NCBI GenBank assembly: GCA_022592445.1
Contig: JABYQR010000072.1
Span: 85,759-149,758, forward strand
Direction of reading: 5' to 3'
Origin: Cytidiella melzeri
Taxonomy: Eukaryota > Basidiomycota > Agaricomycetes > Polyporales > Irpicaceae
DNA length: 64,000 nucleotides
Position 1 is the stretch's first letter. Each line of letters starts with the position of its first letter. The translations under genes were made by a program, and so were the position numbers. The notes below the pieces were generated by a model. That model did not search any database, was not told where the DNA came from, and saw nothing but the letters and a program-made list of their open reading frames with translations. Positions 9,780 to 22,000 of the stretch are shown here, piece after piece.

Positions 9780-11968
9780 ATGATGCTGCTTGAAGGCACA
9801 GATACGTCCTCAATGCTTCTCATTGCAAGTCTTTTGGAGGAAGATATTCGTTTCTTAGCTAAAGATATTAGGAAATTCGAACACATACAGCCCGACAAGA
9901 CACAACTTTCGGGTCAGGCAGCCTCTGCTCGCGTTGCTGAGAAGATGCCCGAGCTACCTGCAGCGGCGCTGGGGACAAGTGATGCTGAGTTAGCTCTGGC
10001 CATGCTGGCGGTAGACGTCCGAATGATAAGTGACACTGCTCACGCCCAGGCGTTGCAACACTCGGACGTTGCTGCCTGCATTGTCAGTCAGCAGTATGCG
10101 CAGCAACTTTTTGCTGCAGAGAAGAAAATACTGCTTGACACCGAGTATGCGCGCCGTTTGCAGCAACTCGAAAACCGGCGCGAAGTTGTTGGTGATCCTG
10201 CTGCAAACGATGACGATCTCGGCCAACGCAAAATAGAGCGTATTCTGGTAAGTTTTCTGTACAACAATCGCTGAAACGCTGTGACAAGGAAAAAAATATA
10301 GGCTGAGAATCCCAATGAGAAGGGAAAGGGAAAGGCAAGAGCCCTTGCTATTCCTGACGATTGGGATTTAGACGTTAGAATTGCGAAATCAAAAATTGAT
10401 TTTGAAGATAGCCTGACAAATTTCTTGAATGTACTAACACCGACATGCAGCGGGTGGAGCTGACAATGAGCCCTTTTGGCCTGCCTCTTCTACTTGCGGC
10501 ATCTGCTTTGACGAGTTTCAAGTTGTACACTCCCCCGTCAACGCAGCAGACGCACAGAATGTTGGCTCATCGAAGAAGCTACCTTTCGGGATCGAAATGC
10601 CCTGCCCAGTGTCGCACGAGTATTGTCAAGGCTGCCTCGTGCAGTACATTAAAGGCAAAGTCGACCCTCTGAACGATGGTAGCGGTAACCCCAACACTGT
10701 CGTCTTCCCCATCCGGTGTCCTGGATGTCCTATCACGACAGAAGAAGACGGCATACCAGATGATGTTGCAGAACGCGTGCTCACAAAGAAGGATATGTTG
10801 ACCTGGGTGCGTCCCTTGTTCTATTATGAAATTCGCCCAGCGATGAGCCATTGTCTAGCACCATCAAAAAGTCTCGGATAGTGTTCCTCGATTGTATTGT
10901 GCGAACAAGCATTGTTCCGCCCTTATACATGTTGCTGAGAACATCGAGCAACCGCAAGTGCAGTGCATGGCGTGCGATACGGTGATGTGCGTCCCTTGCG
11001 AAGTATCCTGGCACGAAGGCGAGTGAGCGATTGTCAATGCAGATTCAACGCGGTTTCAACGCTTATATGTATCTTTCTCAGACTTGACCTGTGAAGAGTA
11101 CCAGGTGCGGCGAATAATGCGACATCTATCGACATCGATTTACTAACCATATTTCGAAGGCGTTGCCGTTTGACGAGCGCTCACCAGAGGATCAGCAAGC
11201 TCTACAGCTCATGCGTGTAAGGATCAGTTGGATTTCGACTGAGCGGCTGTTCACTTGACTATACAGGCAAACCATTGGCGCAGATGTCCGGAGTGCCATT
11301 TCATTGTCGAGCTCACAATCGGTTGTAATCATATAAATTGCCGCTGTGGGTGCAACTTCTGCTTCAAGTGTGGCAGTACGCGTTCAGCTCTACATTGAAA
11401 CTTGGCGCGCTTGTTGATCCTTACGATAGCAAAATGGAAATCCAAGTGCACTCGTATCCCCTCATGCGAAAATTGGGACGAACACATGCTTTATGAAGAG
11501 CAAGAGCGGCGACGTGAAACTCGTACCGGGGTAGATGTGTACGTCCCACCGTGCGCGCATGCCGCTAACAATGATGTGGACGTTATGGCGTGGATGCTAC
11601 AACCTGGTACGCATCTTGCTCACCCAAATTTAGCACATTACATTCTGGTCAGGGGCAAGTACATGACAACCGAACAAAGTCGCCGTTCTGTCTTCAGTTT
11701 TCTACTTCTGTCAGCCATCTCCTTTCTCACTTCTTTGTCAGGTGCACTATATACACAGCACTGGTTCACAGGAGGCATGGTGGCTGCCCTCACTTGCGGA
11801 TATTGCAATGCTCGTCTCAATTCCTTGGCGGAGCTTTGCTATCACCTCAGCCGTGCAAGGGGTCACGACGTATATGCCTGTTGTGGTCGATTCTTCAAAC
11901 GCGCAACAGACTTTAAGAAACACGTAGAGATGAAATGGGGTCTTCATGAGAATCAAGTCCGCCGATAG
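9780..11968 (+). CDS. RBR-type E3 ubiquitin ligase (RING1-IBR-RING2) with C-terminal C2H2 fingers, copy 1
   Basis: Transfers ubiquitin via a thioester on RING2. Nine exons: 9780-10247, 10302-10410, 10451-10806, 10859-11018, 11082-11104, 11160-11216, 11267-11375, 11430-11606, 11742-11968, total 562 codons. Residues 1-190 form an Ala-rich helical region (LLIASLLEEDIRFLAK). RING1 is near 208-265 (CGICFDEF, CPVSHEYCQGCL, FPIRCPGCP). The IBR is near 325-375 (LYCANKHCSAL, CMACDTVMCVPC). RING2 is near 398-425 (RRCPECHFIVELTIGCNHIN), where the Cys of GCNH is the expected catalytic one. The C terminus has CGYCNARLNSLAELCYHL and CCGRFF. Two donors are GC rather than GT (A|GCCTGA at 10411 and G|GCGAGT at 11019); the second matches the GC-AG consensus and keeps exon 4 at 160 nt as in copy 2. 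If the first is not spliced the frame stops. The first ATG at 9780 matches copy 2. Its promoter is truncated by the DIRS-like insertion. Confidence 0.88.
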
Positions 11969-12227
11969 CTACCATACCAAAGCAGCAACGGTATATCACA
12001 CAATTGCGAGGTACATTCGGATTGTCTCGTCATCGAAAATGTTTATAACGTATCTAAGCTGTCTCCATCAACGTTCTGTCTGTTTCTTGCCATGTATTAC
12101 TAGGTCCAGTGCAACCCCGTGTGGAAGCCATGTCTTGTATTCATCTGTAACTATCTCAAGTTGATCTGACGTTCATGAAGTTGAGCCGAAGGCGTGAAAA
12201 TATATTGCAGCGGCCAGTTAGAGCCAC
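11969..12227. other. Spacer between the RBR genes
   Basis: No gene or clear repeat seen; contains the 3' region of RBR1. Confidence 0.5.
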
Positions 12228-12448
12228 ATGCGACTCTCTGAAGTTATACCGTGGACACTGTTGAGTTAAGGTGGGATTTTGGGGCCAAGGCAGTCACATT
12301 GCGACCTGCAAGAGGAGATTTACTACTTTTACTTATTTTATATTTATGGGCGTCCCCACTGCAGCGACAGGGCCAAGAGGCTCCTGTCTTCGCTTTCAGC
12401 ACTTTCATCTCATCTACTTTACTGTGCAGTACTTACCGGTGAATATAC
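12228..12448 (+). promoter_or_regulatory. RBR2 promoter region with a copy of the CTP synthase upstream block
   Basis: 12228-12392 aligns with 4028-4204 (upstream of CTP synthase), and 12393-12448 aligns with 9709-9779 directly before RBR1 (CGCTTTCAGC, TCTCATCTAC, then AATATACATG). It therefore keeps, uninterrupted, the promoter that in RBR1 is split by the DIRS-like element. Confidence 0.65.
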
Positions 12449-14745
12449 ATGCTGCTCTTTGAAGTCACAGATACGTCTTCAATACTGCTCATTGCGAGCC
12501 TCTTGGAGGAAGATATCCGTGTCTTAGCCAAAGAGAAGACAAGGCAGCTCGAGCCAGTTCAGCCCGACCATCAGGCAGCCTCTCCTCGCGTCGCTGAGAA
12601 GATGCCCGAGCTACCTGCAGCGGCGCTGGGGACAAGTGATACTGAGTTGGCTCTGGCCATGCTGGCTGCAGACGTCCGGATGATAGGCGACGCCGCATAC
12701 GCCCAGGCGTTGCAACACTCGGACGACGCTGCCAGCATAGCTAGTCAGCAATATGCGCAGCAGCTTGTTGCTGCGGAGAAGATGCTATTACTTGACACAG
12801 CGTATGCGCGCCGTCTTCAGGAACTCGAAGACCGTGGTGAAGTCGTCGGTGATCCTGCTACAAACGATGCTGAGAAGATCCTCGGTAAGCGCCAGATTGA
12901 CAGTATTCTGGTGAGTACTTGTACAACATACGCTGGAAATTTGTGAAACAGTAAACCCAGGCTGAGAATCCCAACGAGAAGGAAAAGGGAAAGGGAAAAG
13001 CAAGGGCCTTTGCCGTACCTGACGAATCGGACGTCAGACATGCAAAACAACCAAGGTTGGACGTTGAAGTCGGCCAAAGTAGTAAGCTCAACACTCAGAA
13101 CATAATCATTTTGAATATACTGACAACCACACGTAGCGGACGGAGTCGATTCACAGCTCTTCCAGCCTACGTCTCCTACTTGCGGCATCTGCTTTGACGA
13201 GTTCCAGCTTGTGCACTCTCCTATCAACGCCTCAGATGTCCACAATGTGGGCTCATCGAAGAAGCTGCCATTCGGGATTGCCATGCCCTGCCCAGCATCG
13301 CACATGTATTGTCAAGGCTGCCTGGTACAGTATATCAAAGGCAAAGTCGACCCTCTGAATGATGGTAGCGGCAACCCTAGCACTGTTGTTTTCCCTATCA
13401 GATGTCCCGGATGTCCTATCACGGCAGGGGAGAACGGCATACCAGATGACGTTGCAGCGCGAGTGCTAACGGAGAAGGAAATGTTGACTTGGGTGCGTTC
13501 CTCGTTTTGTGTCTGACTTCGCTCAGCGATGAACCGTTGTCTAGCACCATCAAAAAGTCTTGGATAGCGCTTCTCGATTGTACTGTCCGAACAAGCATTG
13601 TTCCGCACTTGTGCATGCCGCCGAGAGCATTGGCGAACCAATAGCACAGTGCACGGCGTGCAGCGAGGTGATATGTGTCCCTTGTAGAGTATCATGGCAC
13701 GAAAGTGAGCCATTGTCGATGAAATCTCAGGCCGAAAATCAGCTGAAGTATATGTGACGTACTACTTACTCAGACTTGTCTTGTGACGAGTACCAGGTGC
13801 GCTGGTAATGCAACATCTATTATCGATAGAGATGATTAACCTATGTTTCAAAGGCGTTACCGTCTGACGAGCGTTCACCGGAGGATCAGCAAGCTCTACA
13901 GCTCATGCGTGTAAGGACTCAGACTAGTTGATTTCCGACTGAGCGAGTGTTCACTTGAGCACACAGGCAGAACATTGGCGCAGGTGTCCGGACTGTCATT
14001 TCATCGTTGAGCTCACACACGGCTGCAATCATATAGTTTGCCGCTGTGGGTGCAATTTTTGCTTCAAGTGTGGCGGTACGTTTCTAGCGCTACATTGAAC
14101 TTAGCATGCTTGACAATTATTCATGTAGCGAAATGGAATCTGAAGAAATCCAAGTGCACTCGTATTCCCTCGTGTGAGAACTGGGATGAAGACATGCTTT
14201 ATGAAGAACAAGAGCGGCGACGTGAAACTGTTCGTACTGGGGCGGAGGCGCATGTACACGTCCCACCACTCGCGCATGCCGCTAACAATAATGCGGACGA
14301 TCTGGCGTGGATGTTAACACCCGGTACGCAACTTGCTTAGTTCAGCTGTTATCACATTCCGGCACGTTGTATGATTTTTGGGGTTTCATGGTGTTACTAA
14401 CTAGAGAGACGAGTACATGGCATTTGAACGGACTCACTGTCATTTTTTCCAGCTCACCACTCTCCATCGGTCGTCTCATTACTTACACCTTTGTCAGGTG
14501 CACTGTACAGACCGCACTGGTTCACAAAAGGCATGGTGGCCGACCTTACTTGTGGATATTGCAAAACTCGTCTCAATTCCTTGGCCGAGCTACGCTATCA
14601 CCTCAGCCGTGCGAGAGGTCATCAAGTATATGCCTGCTGTGGTAGGTTCTTTCTACGAGCAGAAGATCTTGACAGTCATGTCAGGAATAAACCGCGTTAC
14701 CCACACGAGAATCAAGTTCGCCGACAGGCTACTGTGACAACTTGA
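12449..14745 (+). CDS. RBR-type E3 ubiquitin ligase with C-terminal C2H2 fingers, copy 2
   Basis: Tandem paralogue of the preceding gene with the same nine-exon structure: 12449-12910, 12961-13081, 13137-13492, 13545-13704, 13774-13796, 13854-13910, 13967-14075, 14129-14323, 14498-14745, total 577 codons. Exons 3-7 have exactly the same lengths as in copy 1 (356, 160, 23, 57, 109 nt). All introns are GT-AG. RING1 (CGICFDEFQLVHSP, FPIRCPGCP), IBR (LYCPNKHCSALVH, CTACSEVICVPC) and RING2 (RRCPDCHFIVELTHGCNH, catalytic Cys before NH) are present. The last exon gives CGYCKTRLNSLAELRYHL, YACCGRFFLRAEDL and ends after HENQVRRQATVTT. The high similarity and shared intron positions point to a recent tandem duplication. 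Substrate is unknown; the finger pair suggests a nucleic-acid or protein docking module. Confidence 0.9.
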
Positions 14746-15269
14746 AAGCAGCTTAGCGGTATAACTGCACACTCACTGGCAGGTTACTTCCAGATTGTCT
14801 CATTCAAACTGTGTATCATACATGTACCTTAGCTGTCCCCCCAACGTTCTGTCGGTTTCTTGATATGTATTACTAGGTCTAATGTAGCCTCGTGTGAATA
14901 CGATATCTTGTGTTTGTCTGTAGCTATCTCGACTTGATGATTTATTAGAGCCGAAAGGCATGAAATTCGATGCAGAGGCCTGCGGAATTTCACTGATCAG
15001 TGCATAATCCCTGGCAACCCGCAAGTCTTTCTTCTTCTTCTACTACTGTCAATGGCACAGAAGTGAACTGGGGACAGGAAGTGAACTATCCGTTCGGGAG
15101 GGTACTTACGCTGGCTCAATTGCCTCAGAAAAAATCATCCATATGTACTCATGCTACTAGATATTGTGTACAGAATTAGGTAAGAAAAAAATTAGCTCTG
15201 CGCGAATAGAAAAATCAAATACCTCAAATTTTGCATGTAGTTCACTCATGAACTGCAATTGATGGGCTT
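14746..15269. other. Intergenic region downstream of RBR2
   Basis: No gene, tRNA or recognised repeat seen up to the hAT target site. Confidence 0.5.
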
Positions 15270-15674
15270 GCTGTGGCTAGGGCTGTCCGCCGTCACCGTA
15301 ATTTTCGTAAATACGGTATCCGTAATACGGCCACCGTACCCGTACCGTTGCGAGCAAATACGTGCCCGTATAGACTCCACTTGACGTTAATCTCCCACCC
15401 AATTGTCAGCACTAAACAAACTCCGCTAGGCGCGGGCTGATGGCGCCAAACCGAGAGCTCGGCGCGGGACTTAGATGATTTTCAGAGTGCGGCGAGCCCG
15501 TCAATGGTGTACAATAGGTTCCGCAGAAATACATAGGATAACAAAGAGTACATTTTGAGTCTATAGAACTGATGCCTCAGACTTTGTGAGCTCCTCAACA
15601 GCTAGTCACATAGTAAATTTAGGCAATTACATGGGACAATAAATATGATTGAAGGGTACAATTTTCAGTATATA

Positions 15675-16317
15675 CAGTAGCAGCAAAAAGTCTTGCAACA
15701 CCGCAAGCGCACAGCTCCTTGCTCTCCTTCTGAGCTCAACACTGCTTATTATATTCAATCATTTTTTCACATTGAGGATTGCATGTATAGAATATTTTTG
15801 CAATGAAATCAAAAGAGTCTTTCTTGTATATAATACATTGTGCACAATCCACGCTGTTGCGACGCTAGGCACCTGTCACGCGCACGACCACTATTTGGGT
15901 TTGTTTTGTTTTTCGATCTCTCCACTTCACCACTATCGTGCTTTTTTCGATACCACCCACTCTCCCAACTCTAGACCACACATATGGTGCAGTGTACCCC
16001 TACTAAAAAGGCCTGAATTTGGACTCTGCATAATGAAGGTGCCAGTGTGCCTGACATTTGCAAGAAAGTCCCCTTCCACTGGTCCACCATCTATTGCACC
16101 ATCCAAAACCTATCCCACAATCCTGATTTCTATGCAAACAAGCCCAAGACAGGTTGCCCTCGCGTTCTACAAGACTGCGATCTCCATCATGCCTCTTTAC
16201 TCCTGGCACGACAAGAGGCCCGCAACGCTACGGACGTAACTAAATGCAAAAAATGAGCTCGAACAATGAGAAAAATCTTGCGCGATCACGGTGTTGCAAG
16301 ACTTTTTGCCGCTACTG
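15675..16317 (+). mobile_element. Tc1/mariner-type remnant nested in the MULE
   Basis: Ends CAGTAGCAGCAAAAAGTCTT and its near-perfect inverted partner ending TTTTTGCCGCTACTG, flanked by TA on both sides (15673-15674, 16318-16319). The interior encodes only a decayed helix-turn-helix piece (PDICKKVPFHWSTIY, then KTGCPRVL) typical of Tc1-like N termini; no DDE domain is left. A second fragment of the same family lies at 32786-32982. Confidence 0.85.
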
Positions 16318-16786
16318 TAAGAGAGTACATGTTCTAGTATATAAGACTGTTACATAGTGTACAAAACCTTACTGATGGCATTGTGAATCTTCCAATTCCC
16401 TCTTTCTAGTAAAGCTCTATTCATGCCTCTGTCAGGCTCTTTGTTTCTCCTGTTTGCACTGCTCACATACACACACATGTGTCACAGTGTAGCATGGTTA
16501 CTTAGATTGTGTTTGAAACAGCTGCCATTTCCCTTTTCCGGTACAGCTCTATTTATATCTTTGCCATGCTATGCTTCTGTTTCCTTGGTTTTCTCAACTT
16601 ACGCAGGTTTTGTCTTCTGTTTGTGCTGCTTGCACGCTCATACATGTACCACTGTGTATCATAGTTACTGCACAACAGGCAGCTACACATTGTGTAAGTC
16701 ATGTGTTCTAAAAGTACACATTGTGATGTTAATAAATACCAGATTTCACCACCCCCGGAAAAGCCCTTTGCACGTGTCAGACTTAA
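16318..16786. other. Non-coding interior of MULE family 2
   Basis: T-rich DNA with an imperfect direct repeat (around 16410-16500 and 16535-16680, sharing GCTCTATT, CTGTTTG and CTCATACA-like words). No gene seen. Confidence 0.4.
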
Positions 16787-18386
16787 TGTTCAGGGTTGAC
16801 CTCTTCCCATCACTGCTGCCATTCCAAAAATCAAACTCCCAGCTTGCACTTCTAAGTCCATCAGTCAAGAAGATGACAGCACAGGTGGTGAAAGTGAAGA
16901 TGATTCTGATGCAGGCACATTCTGGGGCAGTTCTAAATGGAAAGATGATGAGTTCCATATTTTTGCAAAAGATGATGAGGAGGTTGAGGAAGGAGAAGAG
17001 GAAGATGGATGGATCAGCAAAAATAGTGATCAAGGTGTCTTTGGTGATGAAGAAGATGTGCGCCATGAAGTCTACAGGTTTGCACATGGGACCAAGGATC
17101 TTGATGCCGAGGAAGATGTTGAGCTGACAGAACATGGGGAAAGGAGCAAAGACAAGTCATACATCTTCTGTCCCCTTCCTCACCGACTTCCAATCTTGCG
17201 CTTGTTTGCTAAACATGCCTCACAGCACTCTCTTTTACCTGAACGACATGGCCAGGCACGAACAGCTGAATTGATCTACCGGGATGCAGTGACTGAAATG
17301 TATAATCATTGCAAGATCAACCGCCTATGTAAGGTGTGGGCATACCTTTGGAACTCTTGGTACTCACCAGAGAAATGGCCACTATGGGCACGGTCAGCTC
17401 ATGGCACCAGCATTCCAGTCCACCGGACAACAATGATGGTAGAAGCTTTGTGGCGTAACCTCAAGCGCCTTGTGCTGAGAATGTTCAACCGGCCTCCATT
17501 GGATCTGGCAACATACGTTATCATCACACGATCAATTCCTCCCTATCGTCTCACCCTCAGAAAACTTTGTTTCGACCGTGGAGGAGGACGCCAGAAGACT
17601 CTTACTCACATGCAAGTTGCCTTGAAGCGTGCCTGGAAGCGGCTCCTGGAAGCTCCCATCAATGGTACCTATACAACCAACACTACTCTCTGGACATGTG
17701 ACTGTGGTGCTCAGAAATATCATGCAAATTTGCTTTGCAAGCACCTGGTCCAGGCTGTGGGACCCGTAGATCCTTCCTGGTGGTCAACAATCATTCGCCG
17801 TCACCAACCACCATTCTACTTGTTACCAACAGAAGGCACTGCTGCCATTCCACTGCCACTTGAGGCTGAACGTCCTTGGCTCAGTGACTCAGATGCAGAG
17901 GTCAATGATCTGCTCGATTCAAATCCAACTTCAATTCAGTCATCACCCAACAAGGCACCAGCAACAGGCCAAGACGGCCTTATGCGTACCAGAGCAGGTG
18001 GGGGTGCTGGCTTTGAGGTGAGCAGCACTATTTCTATGCTGACTATCAAACAACATACTGAATACACTTTGCATGTTAAGCTTGACGATGAAGAGGAAAA
18101 TGAGATCAACAAAAACATTGATCTTATTGCTTATCTTGCGCAAACACTACGAGAGCAAGGAGATAACACAGAATGGCTGAAGTGCATCATGCCGAAGCTA
18201 CGCCCTGCTGTTGACCTTGCACGACAGGTACAGCAACATGAAGCTCGTCGCACTATGCCTATCACCAATGGTAGTAGTCGCAATCGGCAATCTCTACCTC
18301 CAACTCTCATTGGGTACCGCTATCGAGCAAGTCCAGACATTTCATGCACTGCTTCGAGCTCCAAACAGCCCTCTACACAGCCTTAG
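16787..18386 (+). pseudogene. MULE transposase, C-terminal SWIM part only
   Basis: Clear homologue of the C-terminal half of the MULE transposase at 23130-26407: PHRLPILRLFAKHASQH, LLPERHG, TTMMVEALWRNLKRLVL and SIPPYRLTL. The SWIM zinc-binding motif is CDCGAQKYHANLLCKH. The gene ends with HEARRTMPITNGSS, the same tail as in the other family. The catalytic DDE half is absent upstream. An in-frame TGA at 16797-16799 stands where the other family has Arg (context GRPxPIT), so even the fragment is broken near its start. From about 16800 the frame is open to 18386. No intron is needed in the tail, unlike in MULE 1 and 2, where two introns separate these blocks. Confidence 0.8.
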
Positions 18387-18653
18387 TCTGAGGCATCAGT
18401 TCTATAGACTTACAATGTACTCTTTGTTATCCTATGTATCTCAAGGCATCAGTTGCATAGACTCAAAATGTACTCTTTGTTATTCTATGTATTTTTGCGG
18501 AACCTGTTGTACACCTATCGACGGGCTCGCCGCACTCTGAAAATCATCTTAAGTCCCGCGCCGAGTTCTCGGTTTGGCGCCATCAGCCCGCGCCTAGCGG
18601 AGTTTGTTTAGTGCTGACAATTGGGTGGGAGATTAACGTCAAGTATAGACTCC

Positions 18654-19023
18654 GTAAACGATACGGGTCCCTCCCGTATGACGGTCTTGAAGACGGCGCC
18701 GTGTACGGCATTTACGGTTGTGTATGGATGATTTCTACGCCGTGGGAATGTCAGAGATTCCTCACAGTGCAAGCCACCAAGGCTTCGTAGCCGCATTATC
18801 AACCCAATCTCAGTCATCAATGCATCAACGCTGAATGACGAGTTATGTCGGCGAGCGTGTACTACTTTGCGCTTCGCTGAGGTAGCCAAGACGCGTTCGA
18901 TGAATGATCATTGCTAAATTGCACCAAGACATCTTTTTGGGCGACTTTTTTTTTGCTGTGGTGAAAGATTATAAAGTCAGTAGTTTGGTAGGCAACCTCT
19001 CCAGCAAACAGCTTTTCCTCACA
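18654..19023. other. 5' part of hAT after the nested MULE
   Basis: Subterminal hAT DNA with CCGTA-type words, then the untranslated leader of the transposase gene. No other gene seen. Confidence 0.5.
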
Positions 19024-22000
19024 ATGGCTGACCAGTGCGCTTTACGCGCAGACGGCACTATCAAGGATGCGTCTGAAATCACCTTCTATAATGATGCTGG
19101 CGACACGACACCCATCTCTGGTCCGGCCAGCCTGCAAAACATCACATTGCCAGATTTTCCTGTCGCCGAAAACACGCCAGGTAAGTATATTCATCCGGTG
19201 ATTTACAATGCTTTATTGACTTCTTTGCATACAGAGGGTCGAGGTCACCGGAAAAAGTCCACCGCAAAGCTCAACGCATCTTTGCGTGCCGAGCAAGAAA
19301 ATGAGGATGGTCTCCTCATCAAACCAAAGCCCCGTGGTGCCCGACGCACCACCAAGAAGCAGCCCACCCATGAAGTAAACCATGCACCAAACATTGGCGA
19401 GCCTATCTTGCTCGACGGTGAGGGCAACAACGACGAAGACAACAAAGACTTCATATTAGTCGACGATGACGACGATGCACCCGATCTTTTGACTTGCACT
19501 GACTCTGACGACAGCGGTGATGGAGATCTTGAGGATGACAATGACGAGACTTTCTTTGGGATAAGCCCAGCAGAGGTACAGTTTATTTGCATTTTAGGAT
19601 AAATATTGCTCATTGTACTTACAGGCGGCTGATATCCTGCCATCCAAGACCTTTGTTGACGGCTCCGCCAAAGTTCAAGCACGAACTTGTCAAGATGCCA
19701 TCAAGCGCAAGCAAGCTCGCTCATCCGCGTGCGACATTGACTCGACGGGGCCTTCTGCCAAACGCTATGTCTATTTGTGATACCGCCGGCTCTGAGTCGA
19801 CGCCCTCCAAGGTTCGTAGTTTTACTGTCTTCAAACACAAACTGGTCTCAGATATATTTAACAGACTACAAAGCGCAATCCCGCTTATCTTTTCTATGAA
19901 GAAGTTAACCAGAACGCGAATGGTGATAAAGGTAATCCGGGTGATAAACATTACAAGTGCTACCATGGTCAACGCAAGGTTTTGACCATCACAAAAGCTA
20001 TGCGCTCGTTGCTAAACGGTTTGTCATTCCACATATTTCATTCCTTGTGCCACATTATTAATGAATAATTATTAGGGCTTATTTTACATCTCAAGACACA
20101 CTTTCCTGCAATGCATCGTTTGTACCTCGTTCTCAAGGCGCGGACCGACCCTCCAACAATTGAGGAAATATCCATTGCCCAGGCGAAGACAACGCTAGAC
20201 CCTCAGAGCACTCAGCAGTATGTTGCCGGACTTGAAGCAGCAACTGCAAATATTGTCGCTGCATTTCAACAGCAAGTTGTTCGAGAAAAGGTCAGTTCTT
20301 ACATAAATCTCTTTTTGTTCTATCATCTGATCATCATGTAGGGCGACTGGAATCAGGTGCACTTCGAACGTCTATTAGCGGAGTGAATTGTAGCATGCGA
20401 TCAGCCCTTCGACGAGGTTGATAAACCTCAATTTCGCCGCCTCCTCCAGTATACGCACCATCCTTCTCCCAACCCCCTTCAAATTCCTCATCGCGGTGCT
20501 GCACGCTCACAAGTCATAAAAATGGGAGAGGATACCGTGCACTCGCTACGTGCGATGTTTAAAGTGAGCTCATTCATTATTATTCATTATTTTCATTTGG
20601 TTGAACTTGGTTTACATCAGAAACTCAAGAGCAAGGTTAGTCTGTCCCTCGACGCGTGGACTTCGAGCAACGGTTACGCCTTTTTGGCGATTATTGCACA
20701 TTATATCACGAACGATGGGGAACTTGGTAAGCTGTGTCTCTCCGTCTGCTGTTCATGGTGTTCTGACAGGCTTCATCGGGTTTTAGAGGAATTGCTCATC
20801 AACTTTCGGGAATTATCTGGGGAACACTCGGGGGAGAATATGGCAGAAGCCGTTTGGGCTACACTTGAGCTCTATGGGCTAGCGGGTCGTGTGAGTACAT
20901 CCTTCTCATCTCAATTGGCGCGTGGATAATAACTGCAAGGATACATAGATTATGGCCATCACCATGGACAATGCTTCTAATAATGACACTTTGATGCGCT
21001 CCTTGGAGGAGCGCTGTATAGAGCAAGGGATTGATTTCTCTGCGTCGGAGGCGCGTATGCGGTGCATGCCACACACTATTCATCTCGCGGCGCTGAAGGC
21101 AATTTAAATTACTTTATTGCACACATCATCTCCTAATAATGACTGGTTGATAGCTTCTCAAAGGTATCGGAGCTATTTCCTCTGTGAATCGCAAGCAAGC
21201 TGTGGGCCGACAAGGGGTCTATCAGGAATCAGCTACGGCACCAGTGGATCGCGAGCACGACGATGACGGAATAGAAGCCGACAAAACATGTCCCCCCGAA
21301 GACGTGCTCAACTCAACGTTTTCTGCCGTTGACAAAGTCTGTAACTTTAATTGATCGTCGTAGTCACTCCATCTCACTGTGATTTAGCTGCGGACTATCG
21401 TCCGTGCTGTGCGCGTTAGCCCACAGCGCCAGCAAGCTTGGCTCAGCGAGGTTTCTGCACAACTTCGTCTGATTGGCAGTAAAGACATTGCCTTGATGCT
21501 CATCCTCGACGTCAAGACGCGATGGTCTTCAACACACCAGATGCTGCATGAGTACCTTGCCGAATGGCTTTCTTGCGCAGTACCTCTGATTCAAGTGTCC
21601 TTCAGGTCGCACTCTCGATAACCGAACAGCTGTTGATGAATATGTCATCTCGCACTACCGCGAGCTTGGAAAGTTCGAACTCGACGATACTGATTGGGCT
21701 GCCATCAGCATGGTCACATCGTGGCTCAAAGCGTTTCGTTCAGCAACCACAGACATGTCCGCAACAAAACAACCCATGCTCTCAACGACTCATGCTATCT
21801 TTTGTGGGCTCCAGGATCATCTTAAAGCTATCCTGCGTGATTTGCCAAGCTCAACCCCAGCGCAGCTCAAGCGAGCTCTTACGGATGCCCACCGCAAGCT
21901 CAGTGATTACTACCTGAAGTATGACGAGTCTCCCTTTTACACATGGGCAGCTAGTAAGTCTACTTCCATTGATACTCGACACAGTCCATTCATAGCAAAC

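Larger units (their letters stand above)
15379..18644 (+). mobile_element. MULE transposon (family 2) nested in hAT, internally deleted
   Basis: Long terminal inverted repeats: 15379-15588 matches the reverse complement of 18386-18644, the right one having an extra internal duplication of about 50 bp. Ends are ACTTGACGTTAATC and its complement, close to the ACTTGAGGATAATC ends of the other MULE family in this window. The 9-bp target duplication ATAGACTCC is exact (15370-15378, 18645-18653). Only the C-terminal half of a transposase remains, so the copy is non-autonomous. Confidence 0.92.

Noticed and set aside
10248..10301. Pseudogene call for RBR copy 1
   Set aside because: With GC-AG splicing all exons join in frame and every RING/IBR cysteine is kept, so I list it as a gene with unusual donors.
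15281..15378. Telomere-like or satellite CCGTA repeats
   Set aside because: The words are irregular and occur at both subterminal ends of the hAT element, as expected for transposase-binding sites.
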